DNA of 64,000 nucleotides, taken from positions 4,463,001 to 4,527,000 of the forward strand of contig NZ_CP014616.1 of assembly GCF_001590685.1 (NCBI RefSeq). Reading direction: 5' to 3'. The notes under the pieces are model-generated. The model was not told the origin of the DNA. It worked only from the letters and a program-made list of their open reading frames with translations, and searched no databases. This stretch comes from Sporosarcina psychrophila. GTDB taxonomy: Bacteria; Bacillota; Bacilli; Bacillales_A; Planococcaceae. Of the stretch, positions 17,608 through 26,708 are shown piece by piece. Made by a program: the position numbers and the translations under genes. Position 1 is the first letter of the stretch; every line of letters begins with the position of its first letter.

Positions 17608-18576
17608 TTATCGCACATCCCCTTTCCGTAGCCTCGGATTCAATAAATACGTAATGAGGTCAATAACGAAAAGGCTTATGACAACGATTAAACCCGTTAG
17701 TAAAATACCACCCATCAACAATGGGAAATCTTTCGTAACCACCGCTTTTACGGTTAGTTGACCAAGTCCCGACCATGAAAAGAGCGATTCTACGATAATC
17801 GACCCGCCAACAAATGAAGGAATGGTCATCCCGATATAATTCAAATAGGGAATAGATGCATTGCGCAAAATCCCTTTTCGAATGACTTGCTCCGCGACAC
17901 CATTGGCACGTGCTACCGTTACATAATAGTTACGGCTTTCTACTTTGATGCTTTCTTGGAGAAAGCGTGCATAAATTCCAACGTGAGTCAAAATGATAAC
18001 AGTTGCAGGCATGAGTAGATAACGCAATTTATCCAAAAATCCACCTTCACCGCCGATATCTCCTGTTCCAGATGACGGAAGGATGCCGAGTTTGACTGCA
18101 AATAATGAAATAAATAAAATACCAAGCCAAAACGCTGGAATTGAAGAAGTCACAATACTGACTGTCGATAATCCTTTATCCCACACAGATCCAGCCTTCA
18201 TGCCCGCTGCCGTTCCAAGCCAGATTGAACCTATACTAATAAAAAATAGCGTCACGCCGAAAAGAAGTAATGTATTTGGCAGCCGTTCCATAAGAATTGT
18301 CGATACGGGCCGCCCTTCTTTATACGAAACACCTAAATTCCCTTTCACTGTTTCCGCTAACCACGTACCATACTGCGCAATGACAGGTCGGTCAAGCGAA
18401 AAAACACGGCTGATTCGTTCTTTTTCAGCCGCGTTCAATGTTTGTGCATTCCCTCCGTAAAAAGCCGCTGCCGGATCACCGGGAGCTGCATGCATGATGA
18501 AAAAAGAGAGGAAGCTCACGATGAGGAGGACAATTATCCCCATCATCATTCGCTTCCCAATCCATTTAACGGTCAT
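17608..18576 (-). CDS. ABC permease (NikB/DppB-like)
   Basis: A 322-residue permease with six TM segments. The start MTVKWIGKRMMMG at 18576 has GAGGAG about eight bases upstream and overlaps the end of the lipoprotein gene by 11 nt; a longer frame to 18627 has no support. Landmarks are FIMHAAPGDPAAAFYG, FSLDRPVIAQYGTWL and YYVTVARANGVAEQVIRKGILRNA (EAA-like loop), GSIIVESLFSWSGLGQL. It pairs with the NikC-like protein. Confidence 0.87.
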   Translation of the reverse strand: MTVKWIGKRMMMGIIVLLIVSFLSFFIMHAAPGDPAAAFYGGNAQTLNAAEKERISRVFSLDRPVIAQYGTWLAETVKGNLGVSYKEGRPVSTILMERLPNTLLLFGVTLFFISIGSIWLGTAAGMKAGSVWDKGLSTVSIVTSSIPAFWLGILFISLFAVKLGILPSSGTGDIGGEGGFLDKLRYLLMPATVIILTHVGIYARFLQESIKVESRNYYVTVARANGVAEQVIRKGILRNASIPYLNYIGMTIPSFVGGSIIVESLFSWSGLGQLTVKAVVTKDFPLLMGGILLTGLIVVISLFVIDLITYLLNPRLRKGDVR

Positions 18577-20140
18577 TCCACGTCCACTCCTCAACATTCC
18601 AGAGGAAACCAGATCCATGATGGCCAAGTATTCGTTCTTTCACACCGCTTAGATTTTTATTAATCCCGTAAACCGCGTCTTCGTACGCGATATAAGCAAA
18701 TGCAGGGTCCTTCGCAAGCTCAGCTTGAAACTCCATATAAATTGCTTTGCGTTCTTCAGCATCTGTCGAAAAACGGCCTTTTTCAAGTAGCTCATCTACT
18801 TTTGCATTCGAATAGCTACCGTAGTTATAACCAGAGCTCGTCAAAACCGACTGATCCGTATGGAACAAAATATGTGTATGATGATCCGCATCGTACGGAC
18901 TACCCCACCCGACCATGAATGCTTCTGCATCTTCGATTGTAATGGCACTCCAGTCAAGCGCATCTACTTTTACATCAGCGCCAATTTTCTTGAATCCTTC
19001 GGCAGCATAGTTCGCCATATTTACGCGTACTGTATCCGATACAGGTGCCGTAATCGTAAACGCCAATTTTTCATCATTTTTATAACGGAAACCATCTTTT
19101 TCTTCTTTCCAGCCTGCTCCGTCTAGAAGCTCTTTTGCTTTTTCAATGTCGTATGCATACTTCTCTACATTTTCATTGTTAAATGCATGTTTTTGAAGTG
19201 GTGAATACGCTTCTGTCCCGTATCCTTTCAAAATACCTTTGACGATTTGAGCGCGATCAATCGCATAGCTAAATGCGCGCCTCACGTCAACATCTTTCCA
19301 CAAGTCAATGGTCGTATTGAAAAGGATACCGCGGTAATCCGCAGATTCAATATCGTAAATTTTAATATTCTTTTCTTTTTCCAACTCTTCAACTTGGACC
19401 GGGTCGAGTAGTGCAATATCGACTTCTCCAGACTTGAGTTGCAATGCACGGACATTACTATCCGGAATGAATTTAAAAATCACTTTTTCAATAGAAGGCT
19501 TTGTTCCATGAAAATTATTATAGGCTTTTAACGTTAAACTGTTGCCACGGTCCCACTTATCAAACATATATGGACCCGCGCCGATTGGATGACTATTGAA
19601 TTCAGCTGTCCTCATCTCAACGCCTTCAAAAGCATGCTTGGGCAAAATTGGAGCCGTTAACTTATCAAGCATCGGCGTGAATGGGCGTTTAAGTTTCAAT
19701 TCAAGTTTGTAGTCGTCAATTTTTGTCACCGAATCCACTTCCGTGAAATCCGACTTCAAAAACGAAGCATTATTATCGTCTAGTATGCTCTCAATTGTGA
19801 AAATCACATCGTCAGCAGTAAGTGGTTCGCCGTCGTGAAACGTAATGTCTTCTTTCAATTTAAACGTATACGTTAGCTTATCCGGTGATAGTTCATATGA
19901 TTCAGCGATATCCATTGTTGGCTCATTGTTCTCATCGAACCGTATCAGACCGCGGAATAATAGCGCATCCAGGTTCGTTTCTTCCAGTAGCGGATTAAGC
20001 CCTTCAAATTCAGTTTCCGACGCATAGACAAGTCGGTTTTCTTTTGTTTTCGAAGTTTCTTTCTCCTTGTTTCCACAACCCGCAATAACGAGTAAAATAG
20101 CAATAAAAATAATATATGCATTTGTTTTCCTTCTAAACAT
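18566..20140 (-). CDS. nickel/peptide-binding lipoprotein (cluster C SBP)
   Basis: A 524-residue extracytoplasmic binding protein, first gene of the operon. ATG 20140 has GGAGG five bases upstream. The lipobox is VIAGC (Cys22). The family-5 SBP landmarks include YTFKLKEDITFHDGEPLTADDVIFT, PIGAGPYMFDKW and VRRAFSYAIDRAQIVKG. It is less NikA-like than the protein at 50122, so its ligand may be a metal complex or peptide. No Fur, Zur or NikR site was found upstream. Confidence 0.85.
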   Translation of the reverse strand: MFRRKTNAYIIFIAILLVIAGCGNKEKETSKTKENRLVYASETEFEGLNPLLEETNLDALLFRGLIRFDENNEPTMDIAESYELSPDKLTYTFKLKEDITFHDGEPLTADDVIFTIESILDDNNASFLKSDFTEVDSVTKIDDYKLELKLKRPFTPMLDKLTAPILPKHAFEGVEMRTAEFNSHPIGAGPYMFDKWDRGNSLTLKAYNNFHGTKPSIEKVIFKFIPDSNVRALQLKSGEVDIALLDPVQVEELEKEKNIKIYDIESADYRGILFNTTIDLWKDVDVRRAFSYAIDRAQIVKGILKGYGTEAYSPLQKHAFNNENVEKYAYDIEKAKELLDGAGWKEEKDGFRYKNDEKLAFTITAPVSDTVRVNMANYAAEGFKKIGADVKVDALDWSAITIEDAEAFMVGWGSPYDADHHTHILFHTDQSVLTSSGYNYGSYSNAKVDELLEKGRFSTDAEERKAIYMEFQAELAKDPAFAYIAYEDAVYGINKNLSGVKERILGHHGSGFLWNVEEWTWNDR

Positions 20141-20304
20141 AGTAACCTCCAAAAAAATGTAATTCTATACTTACTAATTATAAAGAGCAGGATGTTCAAT
20201 GTCTAACCTAACGCAGTTTGGAACAATCTTCTTGCAGACTTTCCGACTAAAATCCTGTAACTCGGGCATATTATCATGAACAAAAAAATAAGGAGGGTGA
20301 TTAT

Positions 20305-20451
20305 ATGATGAACAAGATGGCCGTGACAGCACTTGGACTTGGCGCAGCATATTTAATGAGAAATAAAGATGCTAGGAACAAGCTGATGAAACAGGTTGAA
20401 TCGTTCACAGGTACACTTTCCAAGAAAAGCGAATCGCAAAGTAATTCGTAA
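20305..20451 (+). CDS. 48-residue DUF3918-like small protein
   Basis: ATG 20305 follows a perfect AAGGAGGGTGA site. The product begins MMNKMAVTALGLGAAYLMRNKDARNK and ends in a Lys/Ser-rich tail. A short hydrophobic stretch followed by a charged tail resembles the YrzQ/DUF3918 small proteins of Bacillus; this assignment is from memory. It stands alone between the divergent ABC operon and the Tat module, with a terminator after it. Confidence 0.6.
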   Translation: MMNKMAVTALGLGAAYLMRNKDARNKLMKQVESFTGTLSKKSESQSNS

Positions 20452-20490
20452 AATTGTTTTATAAACGATTAAGCGAAAAAACTTTTGCAC

Positions 20491-20526
20491 AAAAACGGCA
20501 ACCCTTAAATAGGTTGCCGTTTTTGT
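20491..20526. terminator. bidirectional terminator
   Basis: AAAAACGGCAACC, an AT loop and GGTTGCCGTTTTT. It ends both the small gene and, on the other strand, tatC of module 2. Confidence 0.85.
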
Positions 20527-20548
20527 TGTGAAAATGTCGAATATAGCA

Positions 20549-21394
20549 TTAGTTTACAACAGCATTTCGACGCTCCGTATACAGGACAATAAAGATACTC
20601 GCTTCGTAAAGCAACGCCATTGGAATCAGTACAATGAGTTGGCTCACAAAATCCGGCGGTGTAATCAAAGCCGAAATTATTGCGATGGCAAGATACGACC
20701 ATTTACGCACTTTTTTCATTGATTCCGCTGTAAGTAACCCGATTGCCGCCAAAAACATCGCAACAATTGGTAACTCGAATAATATCCCGATTGGCATAGT
20801 CGTCATTAGCAAGAAACTGATGTATTCTTGCGCCGACACCATTACATTAAAATTCACGGCTCCCAATGAGACAAGAAACTTATAGCTAAGCGGATTGACG
20901 ATAAAATAACCAAATGATACACCTATAAGGAAAAGCAGTAACATTACAGGCGAATACATGCTTAGAAACCGGCTTTCCCGTTCGTTAAGTCCCGGTTTAA
21001 CAAATTGCCAGAGAAAATGACAGAGAAAAGGGATTGATAAACCCAATGCAAGTGCTGTGGAAATCGACATGTAAAACTTCACAACTTCGAGTGGTCCAAG
21101 AATGATTAGCTCATGGCCGCGGGTAATATACGGGAACCATAAATTAATACTTGAAAACACTGCGATTAGAAAAAAAAGGAAAACAGCTGCACTTTTGACG
21201 AGCTGTTTTCTTAGGTCTGTGAGATGGTCAACAAGAGACGGAGCAGCTTCAAAATTGCTTTCTACGACCTTGTCATCCCGAGTAATGTCAGATTCTATTT
21301 CCGGTTTAACGGGTATACCAATCTTCGTCTTTTCGACTTGGACTTTATCAAGCGGACTTAAAATTTTACGACTGTGATCTCCGTATGGATCCAT
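20549..21394 (-). CDS. tatC: Tat translocase subunit TatC with N-terminal extension (module 2)
   Basis: A 281-residue TatC. The core begins at about residue 52 (PSLVDHLTDLRKQL) and has the six TM segments, HFLWQFVKPGLNERESRFL, GVSFGYFIVNPLSYKFL, FELPIVAMFLAAIGLL and ALITPPDFVSQ. The 50-residue hydrophilic N-terminal extension (DPYGDHSRKILSPLDKVQVE) is not in normal TatC proteins; an AGGTGAAAG site before ATG 21394 supports it. It is the last gene of the module-2 operon behind tatA. Confidence 0.9.
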   Translation of the reverse strand: MDPYGDHSRKILSPLDKVQVEKTKIGIPVKPEIESDITRDDKVVESNFEAAPSLVDHLTDLRKQLVKSAAVFLFFLIAVFSSINLWFPYITRGHELIILGPLEVVKFYMSISTALALGLSIPFLCHFLWQFVKPGLNERESRFLSMYSPVMLLLFLIGVSFGYFIVNPLSYKFLVSLGAVNFNVMVSAQEYISFLLMTTMPIGILFELPIVAMFLAAIGLLTAESMKKVRKWSYLAIAIISALITPPDFVSQLIVLIPMALLYEASIFIVLYTERRNAVVN

Positions 21395-21406
21395 ACTTTC
21401 ACCTGC

Positions 21407-21607
21407 TTATAGTTGATCCGTTTTCTTTATTTCCTTTGGGGCTACTGGTTCTTCATCCTCCATAATGTCTTTCGCTGACCTTTTAAATTCAGCAAGTGTT
21501 TTCCCTACCGCGGCTCCCACTTCGGGTAACTTTTTCGGCCCGAACAAGATGAGAACAATAACAAGAATGATGATTAAACCCGGTACGCCAATACTCGCTA
21601 AACTCAT
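21407..21607 (-). CDS. tatA: Tat translocase subunit TatA (module 2)
   Basis: A 66-residue TatA: IGVPGLIIILVIVLILFGPKKLPEVGAAVGKTLAEFK then an acidic tail. GGGAG nine bases upstream supports ATG 21607. It lies between the GMC dehydrogenase and tatC genes with gaps of 21 and 12 nt, so these form one transcript. Confidence 0.92.
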   Translation of the reverse strand: MSLASIGVPGLIIILVIVLILFGPKKLPEVGAAVGKTLAEFKRSAKDIMEDEEPVAPKEIKKTDQL

Positions 21608-21628
21608 TGCCAAAGTCTCCCTTCATTT

Positions 21629-23341
21629 TCAAACAAGTGACCCACCAGCTTTACTGTATTTAACAATTCCTTCTGCTGCGCGATAAGCGAGCGCGCCAAC
21701 TGTCCCCGTAGGATTGTAGCCGCCGTTATGCGGGAAGTTTCCAGCTCCAAGAACAAATAGATTTTCTGCATCCCAGTGTTGTAATTGAGTATTGACGACA
21801 CTATTATCCGGGCTTGCTCCCATAATTGTTCCGCCGGTATTATGCGTCGTCTGGTATGGCACAATATCATAGTTGGTAATTGGATTTCCAGCCATCACTG
21901 TCTTCGCACCCATCTCTTTCATTATGACTGCCGTCTTTTCAGTTAAGTACTTGTGCAAGTTCTTATCTTGTTCAGTAAAATTGTATGTCAATTGAAGCAA
22001 TGGGACCCCATATGCATCCTTATAATTTGGGTCAAGTGACAAGAAATTCTCCTTATGAGGAAGTGAGGCACCCTGCCCGCCAATATTTAGCGTGCGCGTG
22101 TAATTATAAATCGATGATTTTTTGAAATCTTCACCCCACACAGGTGTATCTGGCGGAAGAGGATTGGTCGCAATCGGCCTTACACCCGTCTGTGTTATGG
22201 ATAGGCTTGCCCCGTGAATGAAATCTAGATCCCCATGATCAAAATTGTCACCATTGAAATCATCAATTGACATCCCAAGCGACCCCGCACCCATGAAGAC
22301 ATTCATTTGTTCATCAAAAAAGCCTGTTGCACCCGGCAAAACCTGGTACGCATAGTTTTTACCAAGCGTCCCTTTTCCAGTATCCGGATCGTACATTTCT
22401 CCAATTCCCGATACCATAAGAAGCTTCGCATTATTCATCATATAGCTTGTAAGTACTACGACTTCGGCTGGTTGGATGAATTCTTCACCGGTTTGCGTAT
22501 CGATATATCTAACTCCAGTCACTTTATTGCCTTTCTTCAACACTTCGACGACATTTGCATAGAAACGGACATCGTAGTTCCCCGTTTTTCTTGCAGTCGG
22601 AATGACAGTAATCTCCGGAGATGTTTTCGCACCGTATTCACAGCCAAACCGCTCGCAAAAACCGCAATATTGACACGCCATGATTGATTCTCCATCTGGA
22701 TTTTCATACGACTCGGACAAATTTGCAGATGGTAACATGAAAGGACTATACCCAAGTTTGCTTGCTGCCTTTTCAAACTTTTTTAGAATCGGTGTCCGCT
22801 TCATAGGAGGCGTCGGAAACTCTGAGGAGCGTTTCCCCGCAAATGGATTTTTATTCTCTCCAGAGATGCCGGCTGTCTTTTCAAATTTATCGAAGTAAGG
22901 CTCTAGCTCGTCATATGTAACGCCCCAATCTTGAATCAGATAGTCGCTTGAGAGTTTATCTTTTCCATATTTCTTATCCGTCATCGATTTAATCTCAAAA
23001 TCATACGGAAGAAATCGCCAAGTATGCCCGTTCCAATGCGTCCCCGAACCGCCGAGACCTTCCGCAAGAAGAAACGATCCCATCTGCCTCATAGGAAGCG
23101 CCCGCATCTTCCGGGAATTCCTAAACGTAATCGTTTCCTTTGAGAGATCCTGCATTAAATCGTAACGAATCGCGTAGCGAAACTCATCATGTACTAATGA
23201 GTAGTCTTTTGTACTTCTTTCCTTACCACGCTCTAGTCCAAGTACTTTCAAACCAGCTTTTGCACACTCTGCGCCAATGATACCACCGGCCCATCCAACA
23301 CCAACTGTAATAACATCTACTTTCTCCAACGTTGTTGCCAT
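21629..23341 (-). CDS. GMC-type flavoprotein dehydrogenase, large subunit (module 2)
   Basis: A 570-residue paralogue of the protein at 6409-8133, similar along its length. GVGWAGG at residues 14-20 binds FAD; GLGGSGTHWNGHTWRF lies near 96-110. Cys223, Cys226, Cys229 and Cys234 (CQYCGFC...GC) form the iron-sulfur-like motif. HNTGG and FPHNGGYNPTGT are near the C-terminus. It has no signal peptide and relies on the Tat-signal subunit encoded 15 nt upstream. Unlike module 1, its tatA and tatC genes are in the same operon. Substrate is unknown; gluconate, sorbitol-like alcohols or glucose are family possibilities. Confidence 0.88.
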   Translation of the reverse strand: MATTLEKVDVITVGVGWAGGIIGAECAKAGLKVLGLERGKERSTKDYSLVHDEFRYAIRYDLMQDLSKETITFRNSRKMRALPMRQMGSFLLAEGLGGSGTHWNGHTWRFLPYDFEIKSMTDKKYGKDKLSSDYLIQDWGVTYDELEPYFDKFEKTAGISGENKNPFAGKRSSEFPTPPMKRTPILKKFEKAASKLGYSPFMLPSANLSESYENPDGESIMACQYCGFCERFGCEYGAKTSPEITVIPTARKTGNYDVRFYANVVEVLKKGNKVTGVRYIDTQTGEEFIQPAEVVVLTSYMMNNAKLLMVSGIGEMYDPDTGKGTLGKNYAYQVLPGATGFFDEQMNVFMGAGSLGMSIDDFNGDNFDHGDLDFIHGASLSITQTGVRPIATNPLPPDTPVWGEDFKKSSIYNYTRTLNIGGQGASLPHKENFLSLDPNYKDAYGVPLLQLTYNFTEQDKNLHKYLTEKTAVIMKEMGAKTVMAGNPITNYDIVPYQTTHNTGGTIMGASPDNSVVNTQLQHWDAENLFVLGAGNFPHNGGYNPTGTVGALAYRAAEGIVKYSKAGGSLV

Positions 23342-23356
23342 ACGCTATTTCCCCCC

Positions 23357-24115
23357 TTAATGTTCCATACTCGTAAGTGATACTGGTTCGTACTTCACAA
23401 ATTTTTCATTTTCAATTTCGGCGATATAGGTCATTTGATTGCCCGGAAATTCCTTCATACGCCAAGCATCCATGTTCACGTTGCCGTTATAAATTGGATC
23501 CGCGTAGACACCTTCTAATGTTGCTTGTCGAAGAAGCTTGAAGAAAAATTCTGACGATACGCCCTTCATATCAATTTCATTTTTTTGGAATGCAGTAATG
23601 ATTTCATCCATTTGCGCACCCTCGAGGTCGACAAACCCTTGTTTGAACCGCTTGTTTGCTTGCTCATCCATTATTGCGATACCTTGTCTAAAGATTTCTG
23701 CACGTGTCAACTTACTTTGGTAGCCTTGAGTCGCTTCACCCGCAAAAAACGGTCCTTGCATATATTCCTTCACATTGCTTCCATAATTGCCTGCAAGCTG
23801 ATTGTCGATGAAATACGGAGCACCAAGTGCAATTGCTCCAGGTCCTAGGTCATCTTCAGGGAATATCCGTTCAACTGCTTGAGACAATACATTGAATTCA
23901 GCCATATTTGTAAAGTACATTAAGCCCCGATTGCTAACAGCTGTCGGTTCGCCGCCAGCTCCTTTATGGTCACCCGTGCCGGCAACTTGACCTTCCTTGT
24001 TGACGTTGTAACCGACAAGTCCCCCTATGAGCCCCCCTCCCACGAGAGCCCCTGTTGCAATTCCCGTTGTCTTCAGAAAGTCTCGTCTCGATAAGCCTTT
24101 TTTTTCCACTGCCAT
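23357..24115 (-). CDS. gluconate 2-dehydrogenase subunit 3 family protein with Tat signal (module 2)
   Basis: A 252-residue small subunit, paralogue of 8150-8908. The Tat signal is LSRRDFLKTTGIATGALVGG (residues 8-27). Conserved blocks are FNVLSQAVERIFPEDDLGPGA, FIDNQLAGNYG, LLRQATLEGVYADPIYNGN and AWRMKEFPGNQMTY. It is the first gene of the operon subunit-3, GMC, tatA, tatC, with AGGAGG before the start. Confidence 0.88.
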   Translation of the reverse strand: MAVEKKGLSRRDFLKTTGIATGALVGGGLIGGLVGYNVNKEGQVAGTGDHKGAGGEPTAVSNRGLMYFTNMAEFNVLSQAVERIFPEDDLGPGAIALGAPYFIDNQLAGNYGSNVKEYMQGPFFAGEATQGYQSKLTRAEIFRQGIAIMDEQANKRFKQGFVDLEGAQMDEIITAFQKNEIDMKGVSSEFFFKLLRQATLEGVYADPIYNGNVNMDAWRMKEFPGNQMTYIAEIENEKFVKYEPVSLTSMEH

Positions 24116-24284
24116 CCTTTATCCTCCTCAGTATGACTGTCGTCTATATAATGATTCCTAGCACAAAGCATGGCAGTCCTATCCATTTTTTATACAATAC
24201 ATGGATTTTTTTGATCAACTTAATTTTTACTCACACGCATAACGGGATATACTGAAAAAAACGAAATACGAAAGGAGTTTTCCG

Positions 24285-25295
24285 ATGAAACGCCTTCTCC
24301 TCTTCTTTTTTCTATTTATACTAGCTTGGTGCACAGATCAAGCACGTCCTTCACCCCATGCGAATCCTGAACTCGCAGAAAAGGTCACAGTAAATCTCAT
24401 CGCACCATGGTCCATTGATTTCGATGGAGAACATTTTTTCATCTCTGAGAAAGAAGGGTCAGTTGTTAAGGTATGGGGAAACGGTCAGACTTTACGCGAG
24501 GATGTCTTTCTTGCGAAGCCATTAGCAAATGTAGCTGAATCTGGTTTGCTTGGTTTCGTGTTAAAAAAGGATTTTCTGAAATCGCATGAAGCATATGCCT
24601 ACTACACATATGATTTAGAAGGCACACCTGTAAATCGAATCGTAACATTACACTATGACGGAACTTCGTGGCATGAAAAAGACATACTGTTGGACGGAAT
24701 CGTATCAGGTCCAGTCCATCATGGTGGGCGTCTTGCACTCTCTCCGAACGGCATTTTATATGCAACTATTGGCGATGGGGCAAATCCTGATTCAGCACAA
24801 GACACTGATTTATTCAACGGGAAAATAATCCGGTTAACTGATGACAACACATTCGAAATCGTGAGCATTGGACATCGAAATTCACAAGGGCTCGCGTGGG
24901 ATGAAAGCGGAGTATTATATGCATCAGAACACGGTCAATCTGCGAATGATGAAATTAATAAAATTGAAGCCGGGAACAATTATGGATGGCCAATCATCGA
25001 GGGAACGGAATTAGGAGAAGGCATGGAAACACCACTTCTCACCTCTGGCACTGGTGATACATGGGCGCCATCAGGCATTACTTTTCACAAGGGATTGTTG
25101 TACGTTGCTGCACTCCGCGGCGAGGCGATTCTTGTCATTGACCCATTGGCTGGCAAACTCCTTGAGAAAATAGAAGGCTATGGCCGCATCCGTGATGTGT
25201 TCTCGGATGGCGAGTCATTATTTTTCATAACAAATAATACCGATGGTAGAGGGAACCCTACCGAAGATGATGATGTGCTATATCGCTTGAAATAG
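24285..25295 (+). CDS. PQQ-dependent-type sugar dehydrogenase lipoprotein (GSDH family)
   Basis: A 336-residue beta-propeller of the soluble aldose dehydrogenase (YliI/GdhB) group. The N-terminus MKRLLLFFFLFILAWC looks like a lipoprotein signal (LAWC, Cys16). Family blocks are LIAPWSIDF, LLGFVLKKDF, HHGGRLALSPNGILYATIGDG, IGHRNSQGLAWDESGVLYASEHG, NDEINKIEAGNNYGWP and APSGITFHKG. The His and Arg that contact PQQ in relatives appear to be present (HHGG, GHRNSQG). It is divergent from module 2, with AAAGGAG before the start. Firmicutes seldom make PQQ, so the cofactor may come from outside or the activity may differ. Confidence 0.8.
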   Translation: MKRLLLFFFLFILAWCTDQARPSPHANPELAEKVTVNLIAPWSIDFDGEHFFISEKEGSVVKVWGNGQTLREDVFLAKPLANVAESGLLGFVLKKDFLKSHEAYAYYTYDLEGTPVNRIVTLHYDGTSWHEKDILLDGIVSGPVHHGGRLALSPNGILYATIGDGANPDSAQDTDLFNGKIIRLTDDNTFEIVSIGHRNSQGLAWDESGVLYASEHGQSANDEINKIEAGNNYGWPIIEGTELGEGMETPLLTSGTGDTWAPSGITFHKGLLYVAALRGEAILVIDPLAGKLLEKIEGYGRIRDVFSDGESLFFITNNTDGRGNPTEDDDVLYRLK

Positions 25296-25308
25296 GTGTT
25301 AGAAAAAC

Positions 25309-25400
25309 CGACCAAAAGTGCCAGCGCCTGGTCAGAGGCGCTGGAGTCTAGACTTGAATTAGCTTCTTTTGGAGGTTATCCACAGTACGAGATCTTATAG
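25309..25400. repeat. family C interspersed repeat, copy 1
   Basis: AGAAAAACCGACC, a strong CCAGCGCCT/AGGCGCTGG hairpin at 25321-25344, then GGAGTCTAGAC. The GAGTCTAGAC core recurs at 26542-26665, 27657-27715 and 47072-47131. Confidence 0.6.
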
Positions 25401-25412
25401 TTTCCTATGAAA

Positions 25413-25448
25413 TGAGAAAAAGGCTCCCCGACACAGGCAGCCTCTTTC
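25413..25448 (-). terminator. terminator of nadR-like gene
   Basis: On the minus strand AGAGGCTGCC and GGGAGCCTTTTTCT form a hairpin with a T-rich tail right after the stop. Confidence 0.65.
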
Positions 25449-25451
25449 TAT

Positions 25452-26483
25452 TTACTTCATAATCGCTTTCACCAATGCCTTACATCTTTCAAATCGCTCT
25501 TCATAATCCCCACTTACAATGACATAGTCAACGCCAGCTTCATCAAACATTTTCTTTAACTTACGGTTATTTTCTTCTCGAATGGACTGATCTCCGTGAA
25601 CACGTATACCATCGTTCACCCAGGCCACATCGGGCTCCAAATAAATATGTAAATCGTACTCTTGTAACTTTGCCACCTCAGTTAGGATATCTAGCCTTTT
25701 CCCGACATATAGCTCCGAATAATACTGGGTAACAATCGCTTCAGTGTCGATAAAAAGTACTTTATTTGCCGTCCGTGTTTGCATACGTTCATGATATTTA
25801 TGCTCAAACGCAATTTCATGGTGATCACTTTCTAGCGTAATCGACATGGAATCTTTGAATTTGTCATAATATGTACGACCGTATTCCTCAACATATGACG
25901 TATTATACACGCGTGCTAGATTTCGAACGAGCGTTGACTTCCCACTACTCTCCGTCCCAATGACAGCAACCTTTTTCACAAAATAGGGGCGAACTTCTTG
26001 GGGAATCATATGCCAATGAACGTAAGGCCCTTCATCCCTGATCTTTGTTGCCGAAATATCAAATAGCTCCCGATCATTATCAAGCACGATATGTTCAGCG
26101 TCTGGATACAACTCATTAAAGTATTCATTATAACTACTCTCAGAACTGAAGACCGTATCGATTACTTTCCCTACACACGCTTTAATCGCTTTCGCGCCTG
26201 CCGTCCAATCTTCAAATTTCCCTGTTTGCTTTTCTTCAACACTATGTACAAATACATGATCCAAATCAGCCGTAATTTCGCTCCACCAACGAAGTCGTTG
26301 AACCGCTGAAATTGGTTTCATTCCTGTCCCTTCAAAGACTTCTTTCTCATATTCTTCATCATATGAAACAACGAAATGTAATTCGTCGACGATTGTTGAA
26401 GCCATCACCATCGCATTCACATGCCCTAAATGTACCGGTAAAAATTTTCCACCGTACATCCCAATTCTACGTTTCGCTGTCAT
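25452..26483 (-). CDS. nadR: NadR-like bifunctional NMN adenylyltransferase / nicotinamide riboside kinase
   Basis: A 343-residue cytoplasmic NAD-salvage enzyme. The N-terminal nucleotidyltransferase has GGKFLPVHLGHVNAM (residues 11-25) and the late motif DISATKIRDEG. The C-terminal kinase has the P-loop GTESSGKST, VEEYGRTYYDKF and FIDTEAIVTQYY. Start MTAKRRIGMYGG at 26483 follows a GGGGGGCAGGAAAG site; the upstream ATG at 26510 lacks one. There is no helix-turn-helix regulator domain as in enterobacterial NadR. It would make NAD from nicotinamide riboside. Confidence 0.85.
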   Translation of the reverse strand: MTAKRRIGMYGGKFLPVHLGHVNAMVMASTIVDELHFVVSYDEEYEKEVFEGTGMKPISAVQRLRWWSEITADLDHVFVHSVEEKQTGKFEDWTAGAKAIKACVGKVIDTVFSSESSYNEYFNELYPDAEHIVLDNDRELFDISATKIRDEGPYVHWHMIPQEVRPYFVKKVAVIGTESSGKSTLVRNLARVYNTSYVEEYGRTYYDKFKDSMSITLESDHHEIAFEHKYHERMQTRTANKVLFIDTEAIVTQYYSELYVGKRLDILTEVAKLQEYDLHIYLEPDVAWVNDGIRVHGDQSIREENNRKLKKMFDEAGVDYVIVSGDYEERFERCKALVKAIMK

Positions 26484-26541
26484 CTTTCCTGCCCCCCAGA
26501 ATACTTTCATATGAGTCCAATACTACAAGGTCTTGCACTAA

Positions 26542-26665
26542 TAAGAAAAGCGCAAGCCCCTTGGTAGCCCCGACACTTGCTGGCCTACTTCGTGTGGGAC
26601 CAGGGGCTATGCGTTCGAGTCTAGACACTGCTCCAGATGAAAAACTTATAGTTTTGTATCTTTAA
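26542..26665. repeat. family C interspersed repeat, copy 2
   Basis: Starts AGAAAAGCGCAAGCCCC, contains GAGTCTAGACACTGCTCCAG and ends with GAAAAACTTATAGTTTTG, as in the copy at 47072-47131 but with a longer first half. Confidence 0.6.
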
Positions 26666-26708
26666 AGAAAACCACCTAGTGATAGGCGGTATCTGAACAA
26701 CTTCCGGT

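Noticed and set aside
18442..18663. 73-codon plus-strand frame across the permease/lipoprotein junction
   Set aside because: Shadow of two well-supported minus-strand genes.
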